Positions 1 through 7,040 of a DNA stretch of 31,910 nucleotides are shown here, in pieces. Numbering within the stretch: position 1 is the stretch's first letter; each line of letters begins with the position of its first letter. Source of the stretch: a virus; the IMG/VR virus record IMGVR_UViG_3300042922_000937, positions 1 through 31,910 of that record; one strand, given 5' to 3'. The notes beneath the pieces are model-generated. The model was given only the letters and a program-made list of their open reading frames with translations, ran no database searches and was not told where the DNA came from. Both the position numbers and the translations under genes were made by a program.

Positions 1-13
1 CGATTCTTGTCAT
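1..13 (-). CDS. Start of a gene running off the window edge
   Basis: An ATG at 13-11 begins the codons for Met-Thr-Arg-Ile and continues beyond base 1. It is preceded on the minus strand by AAGGATAAGGTGAT, a usable ribosome binding site. Nothing can be said about the product. Confidence 0.5.
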
Positions 14-88
14 ATCTAATCACCTTATCCTTATAATTGTATTTTTCTTAATGAATCTCTTATTTTATGGTAATTCACACAGCTATAT

Positions 89-280
89 TTATTTATCCCT
101 CTGGGATCTAATTAAACGAATTTCTTCCCATAGGCTAATCCCCTGTTGCTTAAGTTTTCTGTATATTTGTTGTTTCTCTTCATAAAGTTGATGTTCTTCA
201 TTTTCAATTGCGACTGCGCGCTGGATCAGTACTTTTTGCTCGTCTGAATGTTCCCCAAATGCTTGAAGCGAAAGATTCAT
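89..280 (-). CDS. Small charged helical phage protein, 63 aa
   Basis: I do not recognise this protein. It is rich in Glu, Gln, Lys and Arg from about residue 12 to the end, with heptad-like spacing of Leu/Ile that suggests a helix or short coiled coil. There is no signal peptide or membrane segment. The ATG follows AAGGATGGTGAACC. It is the first gene after the terminator at about 327-381, so it may need its own promoter or depend on readthrough; I did not find a convincing promoter in the 115-base gap. Confidence 0.65.
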   Translation of the reverse strand: MNLSLQAFGEHSDEQKVLIQRAVAIENEEHQLYEEKQQIYRKLKQQGISLWEEIRLIRSQRDK

Positions 281-326
281 GGTTCACCATCCTTAAGTAT
301 CATGTCTCTATTTCATAAATGTTTTA

Positions 327-381
327 TAAAAATAGCTACCACGTACAAGATCTTTATTTAGAATTGATATGTGGTAGCTAT
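327..381 (-). terminator. Intrinsic terminator with long loop
   Basis: Perfect 11-base arms (ATAGCTACCAC at 332-342 and its complement at 371-381) enclose a 28-base loop. On the minus strand the stem is followed at once by TTTTTAT. It sits just after the stop of the 396-647 gene, so it closes the radical SAM block. The loop is unusually long for an intrinsic terminator. Confidence 0.7.
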
Positions 382-395
382 CTTGGCTTTATAAA

Positions 396-647
396 TTATC
401 CGTTATATCCATATTCACAAAGGATTACAATCTTTTCTCCGCTTGGAGTAGTATAGTTACGTTCATCTGTTTCATATTCGTTGCCCCAACCATCATAAGA
501 AATCTGATCACCCCAATCATTTTCTACTGTTGTTTCTCCGCTAACCCATTTATCGTATTCTTCTTTAGTCAGAACCAACGTAGAATGATAGCTGCTTGAG
601 TTAGTGGCAAATCCCTTTTTAATATTCCGCAAAAATAGTTTAATCAT
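396..647 (-). CDS. 83-aa protein with N-terminal GFATNSSSYHS motif; candidate substrate of the adjacent radical SAM enzyme
   Basis: Residues 12-22 read GFATNSSSYHS, close to a G-F-x-T-N-S-S-S-S-x motif that I recall near the N-terminus of many small phage and bacterial proteins of unknown function. After a basic start (residues 1-11) the remainder is acidic and rich in Tyr, Trp and Gly and ends ...YGYNG. The gene starts 15 bases after the stop of the radical SAM gene and ends at a terminator, so the two are the last genes of one transcript. That adjacency suggests, without proving, that this is a peptide modified by the radical SAM enzyme. It could equally be an unrelated small phage protein. 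Sure of the gene, unsure of the role. Confidence 0.8.
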   Translation of the reverse strand: MIKLFLRNIKKGFATNSSSYHSTLVLTKEEYDKWVSGETTVENDWGDQISYDGWGNEYETDERNYTTPSGEKIVILCEYGYNG

Positions 648-662
648 ATAATCATTCTCCTT

Positions 663-1604
663 TTAGTTAAATGTTTTTAAATTTCCGTATTTTCTTACTT
701 CACCAAAAGCTTCAGTGATGTCAAAATCTTCTGTGATCTTCCCTTGAAATTCTAAATTGTAACTTGATTGAGAGTAGAACTCTTCCACACAATCAATGTT
801 CATGGAATACTCACCCTCTTTGATGTCATAGGTTAATTTGCTACTTACTTCCTTAACCACATCGATATAGTCTTTTACAAATTTTGTGTCACATTGAAGC
901 GATACTTTATTCTTAATTATGTATTCGAAAATTTCTTTCATGCTCTCAACGTGCACTGGTGTAACATTCTTACCTCTACCATTCGTCTTGTATCCTAGAA
1001 ATAGCACATCGCTTTCTGAAGACTTGTCCCCAACCTCAGCCAAAATCTTGAGTAGCATCTCTTTGTTATACAGGTCTGGAATTACGTGAAAACAAATTCG
1101 TGATGGAATGTAACATTCGATTTCTTTAAGACTCTCAACGACTTTTTTTATCTGTCCTCTGCCTGTAATTGAAATCCCAATTGCATCTAAATGCGGCATC
1201 ACCTCTTTAACCTTGTCGGAATAACGTATAACACTCTGCCAATTCATTGTAATGTTCGAAGAGTTCAATCCCTGTTCTCTTGAAAACTTCAAAATTCCTA
1301 TGATGTCTGGATGCTGTAATACATCACCTCCTCCAAAAGCAACCTCAGTAATTTCAGGGTTTAACGACTTAATTACTGTTTTGATTGTTTCTAATTTTCC
1401 ATGCACACTGTCTGAGCGAGAGTCTTGATAGCACCATGTACAACCAATATGGCAAACATCCGTAAGTTTAATATCTACTAATTCAGGATGTTCAGGATTT
1501 AATTCAACATCAGGAGATTCAGATAGTCTTAGTGCAACTCTTTTGTTGTCCTGGTAATCAAGGAGTATGTAATAATTACCGTTCTTAATGAAGTTATTAG
1601 TCAT
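663..1604 (-). CDS. Radical SAM enzyme, 313 aa
   Basis: The CxxxCxxC cluster that holds the [4Fe-4S] of radical SAM enzymes is at Cys51, Cys55 and Cys58 (CHIGCTWC). The following FGGGDVLQHPDI stretch matches the GGEP-type SAM-binding motif, with Asp in place of Glu. No SPASM-like C-terminal cysteine cluster is present (later cysteines are scattered) and I see no clear RRE/PqqD-like leader-binding domain in the first 45 residues. QueE-type deazaguanine enzymes are shorter and differ, so a link with the 7-deazaguanine genes at 8379-10158 is not supported. The ATG follows GGGGGATAT. It lies between a 54-aa basic peptide gene (1638-1802) and the 83-aa NSSSYHS gene. The substrate is unknown; peptide modification is an inference from context. 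Confidence 0.9.
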   Translation of the reverse strand: MTNNFIKNGNYYILLDYQDNKRVALRLSESPDVELNPEHPELVDIKLTDVCHIGCTWCYQDSRSDSVHGKLETIKTVIKSLNPEITEVAFGGGDVLQHPDIIGILKFSREQGLNSSNITMNWQSVIRYSDKVKEVMPHLDAIGISITGRGQIKKVVESLKEIECYIPSRICFHVIPDLYNKEMLLKILAEVGDKSSESDVLFLGYKTNGRGKNVTPVHVESMKEIFEYIIKNKVSLQCDTKFVKDYIDVVKEVSSKLTYDIKEGEYSMNIDCVEEFYSQSSYNLEFQGKITEDFDITEAFGEVRKYGNLKTFN

Positions 1605-1637
1605 ATATCCCCCACATATTTATTTTTAATTTAATAT

Positions 1638-1802
1638 TCAAAGCCTACCGCTAAGTCCTCCAACCAATCCTGCTACAGTAAGCATTGGGTTACGAGCGCT
1701 TAACTCGTTTATGATTTCTCTTTTAGTCATCTTCTTTTGCTTTTGTTTCTCATTGATTTCTGGGTAAACGTCAAGTTTCTTTCTTCGATTTGCTTCGCCC
1801 AT
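1638..1802 (-). CDS. 54-aa peptide, MGEANRRK start and Gly-rich tail
   Basis: The start chosen is the ATG of MGEANRRK, 8 bases after GGAG; an in-frame upstream ATG at 1823 has the ribosome binding site inside its own coding part. The first 35 residues are strongly basic and charged; the last 15 are hydrophobic and glycine-rich (MLTVAGLVGGLSGRL). Small phage proteins beginning MGEAKRRK are common and of unknown function. It lies 33 bases upstream of the radical SAM gene, so a leader/core peptide arrangement is conceivable but unproven. Confidence 0.75.
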   Translation of the reverse strand: MGEANRRKKLDVYPEINEKQKQKKMTKREIINELSARNPMLTVAGLVGGLSGRL

Positions 1803-1843
1803 CTTCTGATCTCCTCTCCTCATGAAATTCTAATTTCGTGGGA

Positions 1844-2203
1844 TTATTTTTGCTCAAGTTGTTTAATTTGATCTTCTTCGTATTCAATCATATTTTTAGC
1901 AATCTTCAATAGACGTTTGCGGTATTCTATATCTGTCGAATCGTTCCCCCATCCGATAATATCCATTGAATTCTGATATGAAATAAACATTCTTGGATCA
2001 TCGGCATGATTTGATTTCGCCACTATGACATTATTGCAGTGGTTACCTACACCATAAGAATTGATATTATATCTCTCAATCGATCCGAGATGTCTTCTGA
2101 TCCCATTCATGCCCTCGCTAATCTTTTCTACAAACTCCTTTGGACTTTCCTCAATTTGACTAAAGCCATCATTCAAAACAGTAATTGTTGTCATATATCC
2201 CAT
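1844..2203 (-). CDS. Hypothetical phage protein, 119 aa
   Basis: Starts at the ATG of MGYMTTITVLNDG, 7 bases after GGAGGG; the open frame extends 5 codons further upstream through the ribosome binding site. The N-terminus is beta-like, and the C-terminal 35 residues are a charged helix ending in EQK-rich sequence. I do not recognise a domain. It is in a run of co-oriented genes between the promoter at 3467-3511 and the radical SAM gene. Confidence 0.75.
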   Translation of the reverse strand: MGYMTTITVLNDGFSQIEESPKEFVEKISEGMNGIRRHLGSIERYNINSYGVGNHCNNVIVAKSNHADDPRMFISYQNSMDIIGWGNDSTDIEYRKRLLKIAKNMIEYEEDQIKQLEQK

Positions 2204-2230
2204 TTCTAATCCCTCCACAATTTTATATGT

Positions 2231-2250
2231 TGATAAAACACAAATTTCAC
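2231..2250 (-). repeat. Intergenic palindrome copy (TGATAAAA...TTTCAC)
   Basis: On the transcript strand this reads GTGAAATTTGTGTTTTATCA, between the stop of the 2255-2584 gene and the GTGGAGGG ribosome binding site of the next gene. It is one of about twenty similar elements in gene junctions of this window. Confidence 0.6.
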
Positions 2251-2254
2251 GATC

Positions 2255-2584
2255 TTACTTCCTACGTTCGATATGAAGAATATCTAGCTTGACTGCTCCC
2301 CTATGGGATATTTCGCAAACATGATTAGGATCAGTTAAATCCCGTAAGCATTCGGCAATATCCTCCTGATTCATATAGTCGTAAGGATTAAAAATCATAT
2401 TATTTCGGTTCCGTTTACCCTTTCGCCAATCAATGATTGTATACAGGCAAGTACGTTGAAGGTTAAAGGGCTTGGTGCAAATTGCAAACAGTTCGTTTGC
2501 TGCTCTTACTATGTATGGACGTTTCTCCACCCCTAACCAAACTTTGTCTCCAGTCTCCAGCACATTAAACGATGATGTGCTCAT
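2255..2584 (-). CDS. Hypothetical phage protein, 109 aa
   Basis: Starts at MSTSSFNVLETGDKVW, whose ATG is 8 bases after GGAG. The gene overlaps the end of the upstream gene by 20 bases, so the two are probably translationally coupled. The sequence has a beta-rich first half (VLETGDKVWLG, RPYIVRAANELFAIC) and a polar second half that ends LDILHIERRK. No domain is recognised. Confidence 0.75.
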   Translation of the reverse strand: MSTSSFNVLETGDKVWLGVEKRPYIVRAANELFAICTKPFNLQRTCLYTIIDWRKGKRNRNNMIFNPYDYMNQEDIAECLRDLTDPNHVCEISHRGAVKLDILHIERRK

Positions 2585-3026
2585 TCTTGGGTCTCCACTC
2601 TGGTTTTGATTGATAGAATGCCTCCACAAACTCCATAAGCAATTCTTTTAGTCCTTCTCGTTTTAGCAACTCAAGACTTTGAATTTGATCGGCAGTTCCG
2701 CAGAACATTTCCCAATTTTCATATAAATCAACTTCGTAATAAGAAGTCCTATTGGGAGTTTCAAGTTCTTTGCAGCCATAAAATTTCTCTAAAACCTTAA
2801 TTACATTTTCTTGATCCATGCCAAATGACTCTTCAATTTCAGAGCATTCATATTGAATGAAGGCCACAATAACGTCGAAGGTATCAAGTGTATACGGTGC
2901 TGACACCCAATATTTTCTCGGTTCGTTATCATATGTGTGAGTCAAGCAATAAAGGTGATTCTTGCTCGTCTCAAGTTTTTTCTTCTTTGATACCTTATCT
3001 ACTACTTGTTCTGATGTCTTTGACAA
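2565..3026 (-). CDS. Hypothetical phage protein, 153 aa, TTG start
   Basis: The best start is a TTG at 3026 after AAGGGAGATGAG. The first 22 residues are lysine-rich; the rest is acidic and mixed alpha/beta. Four cysteines are scattered and do not make an obvious metal site. I do not recognise it. It lies in the block driven by the 3467-3511 promoter. Confidence 0.7.
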   Translation of the reverse strand: MSKTSEQVVDKVSKKKKLETSKNHLYCLTHTYDNEPRKYWVSAPYTLDTFDVIVAFIQYECSEIEESFGMDQENVIKVLEKFYGCKELETPNRTSYYEVDLYENWEMFCGTADQIQSLELLKREGLKELLMEFVEAFYQSKPEWRPKNEHIIV

Positions 3027-3174
3027 TTAACTCATCTCCCTTAATTTCAGTAAAAACCATCTTTAATTAAAGTTTAGAGGCTCTGTATTTTATAAACAAA
3101 ACCTCTAATTGTGTCAGCAATACCATCTGCAGTTTGAGTCTATGTATTATAAATATATTGCTGTTTTGTTATAT

Positions 3175-3438
3175 TTATTTTGATTTATACATTTCAGTTC
3201 GGCACATATTAAATGCTCCAAAGAATTGTTTGCCAACATCATTGATCACATAAGCTTCTCCATTTAAAAAGTCTGAAGGATTATCATTGTAATACATTCT
3301 TTTCACCTTATAAACATTCCCCTCTGTAACATCCCCTCCCCGAAATAGTATTTTTATAATTTTGACGTATTCTGCTTCTTCCTCTAATTCTGTTGGTTGT
3401 AGTTCCGAGGTGTCTATTTCAATTTGAGAATCTTGCAA
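3175..3438 (-). CDS. 87-aa acidic protein with an SH3-like C-terminal part, first gene of its block
   Basis: The TTG start at 3438 follows GAGAGGGGATG and lies about 22 bases below the expected transcript start of the 3467-3511 promoter. The first 25 residues are very acidic. The rest (VKIIKILF..G....GNVYKVKRM...YVINDVGKQF) follows a pattern shared with three other small proteins here (11080-11238, 14489-14668, 18957-19148) and suggests a small beta-barrel. Function unknown. Confidence 0.75.
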   Translation of the reverse strand: MQDSQIEIDTSELQPTELEEEAEYVKIIKILFRGGDVTEGNVYKVKRMYYNDNPSDFLNGEAYVINDVGKQFFGAFNMCRTEMYKSK

Positions 3439-3466
3439 GCGTACATCCCCTCTCGTTTACATATTC

Positions 3467-3511
3467 ATATTAATATTTTTAGTTTGTTAAGTCAATAGTT
3501 ATTTTTAGTTT
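3467..3511 (-). promoter_or_regulatory. Sigma-A promoter with conserved upstream box (copy A)
   Basis: Minus strand: box AAACTAAAAATAACTA (3511-3496), then TTGACT (3495-3490), a 17-base spacer, and TAATAT (3472-3467). A second copy of AAACTAAAAATA lies inside the spacer (3485-3474), found only at this promoter. The same box occupies the same place at 13348-13392, 22063-22107 and 29801-29845. The doubled site overlapping the core promoter suggests an operator. Confidence 0.85.
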
Positions 3512-3570
3512 ATTAAACTTAATTATTTACCCGGAATTTTAAATATTCAAACACTTCACAAAGCCTATGC

Positions 3571-3594
3571 AAAAAAGAGGCTTCTGTTAGCCTC
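3571..3594 (-). terminator. Intrinsic terminator after the replication block
   Basis: Minus strand: GAGGCT, a 6-base loop (AACAGA), AGCCTC, then TTTTTT. It lies below the primase gene and just above the promoter at 3467-3511, so it separates two transcription units. Confidence 0.85.
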
Positions 3595-3788
3595 TTAATC
3601 ATTAATAATTCCATTCCATAAAGCAAAGCTCTTACCCGCGTCATTAATCTTATGGTTAAATTGCTTTGTCATTTCCATTGTTTCCTCATGTTTTCTTAGT
3701 ATGATAAGACACTATATGATTCTTCAATATCTACTCTATACTCTCCGTGTTCTGAAGTTACTGGATATTTTGTTAATATAAAAATCAC
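3595..3788 (-). pseudogene. Possible frameshifted small gene in the 388-base gap between primase and promoter A
   Basis: The gap 3439-3826 holds the promoter, the terminator and this region, and no intact gene of normal size. A GTG at 3788 opens a frame that translates to plausible protein (...LTKYPVTSEHGEYRVDIEESYSVLSY) and stops. A second frame, shifted by -1, runs on through ...MEMTKQFNHKINDAGKSFALWNGIIND to a stop at 3595, immediately before the terminator. Together they could be one ~64-residue protein broken by a frameshift. The alternative is an intact 27-aa gene at 3595-3678 with its own GAGGAAAC site. No classical slippery sequence is seen. Confidence 0.3.
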
Positions 3789-3806
3789 TTCCTCTCAATT
3801 TCGTCC

Positions 3807-3825
3807 TGATAAAACCTATATTTGA
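3807..3825 (-). repeat. Intergenic palindrome copy
   Basis: Transcript strand TCAAATATAGGTTTTATCA, directly after the primase stop codon and 12 bases before GAGAGGAAG. It is a member of the intergenic palindrome family. Confidence 0.55.
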
Positions 3826-3826
3826 C

Positions 3827-4864
3827 CTAAACTGGTATCTTATATTTATCCTCGTTCATCAATTTCATGAAAAACTCTGCCCCCAGATCAATCGGAGCGT
3901 CCTTCTCTCCCATAACCCCCCTGTTCTTGTGAGCAAGCAGACATCTTACACTATCTCTCACAACGAATTTAGCAGCCTCTTCCTTAATTTCTTGGCTGGT
4001 TATGTTGTTGTCAAACGCAAGAATAACTTCTACTCCCATTCGCTCCAATTTCAATACTTGGGTTTCACTTAATTCATGACCACCAATACTTACAGTGTTC
4101 TTAATGCCATAACTCCAAGCCTTCTGTACGCTCTTTTCAGCCTCGAACACAATTACCCTTCCTGACTCTTTGATAAAGTCATAGGTCTTGTCTAAACCGT
4201 ATAGAATTTGACTCTTGGGGGTAGGTATTGGGAACCAATACTTAGGAATTTTGAGCTTCTTATAATCTAGTGTGGTTCTCCCTTTAACTCCAACTAATGA
4301 TCCAAGCTCATCTCTAATTGGTATTGTTATACATTTGTCATTCACCGAATAACCAACTTCAAATAATCGCTGAACATCTACATTGATCCCTTCATCCAGG
4401 AACCATTGATTGGGTATTGGCAAATACATATTCAAGACTTGTTCATCTATTTTTCTCAATGGAACTTCATCATGGTGTTCTGATTTAGGTTCAATCAAAT
4501 CTAAAAATGCAAGGCACGGATCAACTTCTTCTTTTACAGGTTTGTAGTCAAAGTAATAACTGTAGCCACATACCTCACAAATATAGTACAGCGCTTTTGA
4601 AAACGACATTTCTTTATAGTATTGTACGAGCGTAATAATATCTGGATGTCCATTTGACAGCTTTGGGATTGTTTCTGTATAGCAATTCACCAACAGTGAA
4701 TCCGTAAAAACTTGAAGACTGGAGGGATTATCTCCCCCCGGTCTCGTAGAGCGAATCTCTGTATGATCTGACATTCGTTCATTAATGTGACATCCAAGAG
4801 ATGTTAAAACATCAGCAACTTTATTGTCTCTTATTATGTTTTCTTTTAAAGTTTGAGCATCAAT
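3827..4864 (-). CDS. DNA primase (DnaG-like, TOPRIM), apparent AUU start, 345 aa
   Basis: Makes RNA primers for phage replication. The TOPRIM part is at about residues 236-290: the VIVFEAEKS glutamate (Glu241) and ILAFDNN aspartate (Asp285; usually DxD, here DNN). The first ATG of the open frame is at codon 31, but the in-frame region above it encodes the expected N-terminal zinc site, starting LGCHINER (Cys25, His26), matched by CEVC at 96-99. The only start that fits is ATT at 4864-4862, 9 bases after GAGG in a strong AGAGGTGAT site. The in-frame stop TGA lies two codons above it. The gene starts 18 bases after the helicase stop and ends before the terminator at 3571. Primase identity is firm; the AUU start is inferred. 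Confidence 0.88.
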   Translation of the reverse strand: MDAQTLKENIIRDNKVADVLTSLGCHINERMSDHTEIRSTRPGGDNPSSLQVFTDSLLVNCYTETIPKLSNGHPDIITLVQYYKEMSFSKALYYICEVCGYSYYFDYKPVKEEVDPCLAFLDLIEPKSEHHDEVPLRKIDEQVLNMYLPIPNQWFLDEGINVDVQRLFEVGYSVNDKCITIPIRDELGSLVGVKGRTTLDYKKLKIPKYWFPIPTPKSQILYGLDKTYDFIKESGRVIVFEAEKSVQKAWSYGIKNTVSIGGHELSETQVLKLERMGVEVILAFDNNITSQEIKEEAAKFVVRDSVRCLLAHKNRGVMGEKDAPIDLGAEFFMKLMNEDKYKIPV

Positions 4865-4882
4865 TTTATATCACCTCTTGGA

Positions 4883-6412
4883 CTATTCTTTGTTTAGTGC
4901 CTTTCTGAGCCTTACAACTTCCTGTTCGGATTTCAATTTTTTGTTTTCTTTTTTAAGTCGTTTTAACTCTTTTTCCTCTTGGGATGGAACTAAATATCCG
5001 CGTTCGATCCACAGATTCTTACCTTTATCTACCTCGAAGCAAATTACGTCTTTGTCTTTCCCTCCACGGTTCTTATCCAAAAAGCACATATAATAATTCA
5101 CTTGCATGTCTAATTGGCTAGTGGATTCTCCTACAAAGGGATCATTGGGATTGTAGATGACAAATTTATCATATTGATCTCTTGAAATAGGCTTTGCCAT
5201 CATAAGTCCATCTGCAACGTGTTTGATGTGTTTACCGTTAGCAATAGCCTGGCTTGTAAGCATATCATTAAACAAACTGTCATCAGTCAACTGGAACGTT
5301 GACCACATTGCTATATTTAGTTCTTTTGCTACTTCCTTCAGCATATCAGCTGTTTTGACAAAAGACATCCAATCGTGATCAGGAGCCTTCATGGTATCAT
5401 AAATACAAAGTTTGCATCCGCGTAATTGATGTCTTTTAATTTGACGTTTTAGGGTTAGTTCATCATAATTTCCCAATTCCAGAAAGTAGATGTTTGTGTT
5501 CTGTGCTATGTATTCTGCTGCCTCGTCAACCAGTTTTGATTCAACTTCATTTAATGCTCCAGTAACAATTTTTGTTTCGTCTATTCCGTCAATCCCCAAT
5601 CTCTTCATTTGAATATCAAAACCGAATTCTGGATTGTTCAAGACACAACTTATCACCATTGCATCCCATTCATCTTCATCTTGCTCATTAGCCATTACCA
5701 ATACTGGAATTTTCAATTTTATTCCTAGATAACACGCTATTTTTGAAGTGGTTCGACTCTTGCCACATCCAGAGTGCATCCCGAATAAATTAAACTTCTT
5801 CCCCCTAAGCCCTCGAATAAGATTGTTGATTATTGTGAATGGAATGGGAAGGCCAACATCGGGAGACTTTTTCCAATTCTTTATTTTCTCTGGCATATTT
5901 TTCCCCAACATTACAGAATCCTCAACACCACCGATTACAGTACCAATAGTATTGATTTGATATTCCATCCCTTTAATAATTTGCTCATTAGTAAGTTTTT
6001 CAAAGCCTTTTTTCTCCATCAGTTTTTGAACGGGGAATCCTTTTCGCTCAAATTCTCGTAGCAAGGAGTATTTTTTTAGCTTTTCGTAATATGTTGGAAA
6101 ATCATCTAAATCAACCATTTTCATTAGGCGCTCTATGTATTTATACCCTTTAAGAAACTCATATTTAGCCTTTCTTTCTGGATCTGAGTACATATATATA
6201 TTTATTTTAACTTCATTAATTTCCGTTCCTGCATGCTGACTATATAAATCCATTAAAGAATCATACATAAACTTATTTGAAGGTTGGTTAAAATCATATT
6301 TCGATTTAATTAACTCACCATAATCCAAAAACAAGTCTGGATTAGTATAAAAGCTACCAACTATCATTGTTTCTGTTGCAATATGTTCTATTTTAGATAA
6401 TTCTTCTGTGAT
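4883..6412 (-). CDS. Replicative DNA helicase, DnaB family, apparent AUC start, 509 aa
   Basis: Hexameric 5'-3' helicase of the fork. Walker A is GMHSGCGKS (about residues 211-219), Walker B-like KLCIYDT follows about 125 residues later, and the C-terminal RecA-like part ends in a charged tail. The DnaB N-terminal helical domain begins with IEHIATETMIVGSFYTNPDLF, whose first part lies above the first ATG (6367). Extending in frame, ATC at 6412-6410 stands 9 bases after AAAGG in the AGAAAGGTGTGAT site, giving MTEELSKIEHIA... as N-terminus. No ATG, GTG or TTG lies between the site and codon 16. The primase gene downstream shows the same pattern. The gene follows the zinc-finger protein gene by 14 bases. 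Confidence 0.9.
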   Translation of the reverse strand: MTEELSKIEHIATETMIVGSFYTNPDLFLDYGELIKSKYDFNQPSNKFMYDSLMDLYSQHAGTEINEVKINIYMYSDPERKAKYEFLKGYKYIERLMKMVDLDDFPTYYEKLKKYSLLREFERKGFPVQKLMEKKGFEKLTNEQIIKGMEYQINTIGTVIGGVEDSVMLGKNMPEKIKNWKKSPDVGLPIPFTIINNLIRGLRGKKFNLFGMHSGCGKSRTTSKIACYLGIKLKIPVLVMANEQDEDEWDAMVISCVLNNPEFGFDIQMKRLGIDGIDETKIVTGALNEVESKLVDEAAEYIAQNTNIYFLELGNYDELTLKRQIKRHQLRGCKLCIYDTMKAPDHDWMSFVKTADMLKEVAKELNIAMWSTFQLTDDSLFNDMLTSQAIANGKHIKHVADGLMMAKPISRDQYDKFVIYNPNDPFVGESTSQLDMQVNYYMCFLDKNRGGKDKDVICFEVDKGKNLWIERGYLVPSQEEKELKRLKKENKKLKSEQEVVRLRKALNKE

Positions 6413-6426
6413 AGTATCACACCTTT

Positions 6427-7029
6427 CTAGTCGAACAACGTTGTAATATCTACTTCATCATGATCTCTACTAGCAACACGATGCTGTGCCTCAAAGATAA
6501 TGCTATTCACATCTCTCATTGATTCAACATGATTGGCCAGTATCTCTGTCTCTGCCTTTTGCATAGATAACTTTTTTCCATCTTTAAAGTAGTTTTCAAT
6601 ATTGTTTTTGACAATAGCAAAGCAATATTTCAGTTCGCTCATTATGTTTTTAAATTCTTTGTTGCCTCTCGCCCATTCAATCTTTTCTGAACAGTACAAA
6701 TATGTATCCTCAATCGTCTTATACGTTAAACCCTCTTTATATCTCCGTTCAATCTTACCGAACAAAACAGAGTCATTGCGTAGTTCCTGGATGAATGGAT
6801 AGAATGTTCGTGGAAATGTAGCTACGCTTTGAAGTTTATGCAGTTTAACAATCGTATTAACGAGGCTATCTAACTCTTCTTTTTCTTTCAACTTAAATGC
6901 TTTATCGCGTAAATATCTGTCGTGACAGTATTCATTGTGATAATACTTTTTATCTGTTTCTTTGGTCATCTTATCTTTATGACCAAATTGCTCACATACA
7001 GGACACTTTAACAAACGTTCAGCCAACAT
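6427..7029 (-). CDS. Zinc-finger protein of the replication block, 200 aa
   Basis: The first 40 residues hold CPVCEQFGHKD...KYYHNEYCHDRY, a Cys/His metal site of zinc-finger type. The rest is largely helical and polar, ending with DITTLFD. It lies between the ligase and helicase genes in the same transcript, a position that would suit a helicase loader or a DNA-binding accessory factor, but I do not recognise the family. The ATG follows AAAAGGAGGCGAT. Confidence 0.8.
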   Translation of the reverse strand: MLAERLLKCPVCEQFGHKDKMTKETDKKYYHNEYCHDRYLRDKAFKLKEKEELDSLVNTIVKLHKLQSVATFPRTFYPFIQELRNDSVLFGKIERRYKEGLTYKTIEDTYLYCSEKIEWARGNKEFKNIMSELKYCFAIVKNNIENYFKDGKKLSMQKAETEILANHVESMRDVNSIIFEAQHRVASRDHDEVDITTLFD

Positions 7030-7040
7030 ATCGCCTCCTT

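Noticed and set aside
663-1604. Radical SAM gene as QueE of the deazaguanine pathway
   Set aside because: Length, motif layout and distance from the cluster at 8182-10980 do not fit QueE.
3062-3174. Gap with AGAGG...CCTCT inverted repeat and a short open frame TQTADGIADTIRGF
   Set aside because: The repeat has a 20-base A+T-rich loop and no T-run, and the frame has no start codon; neither terminator nor gene is supported.
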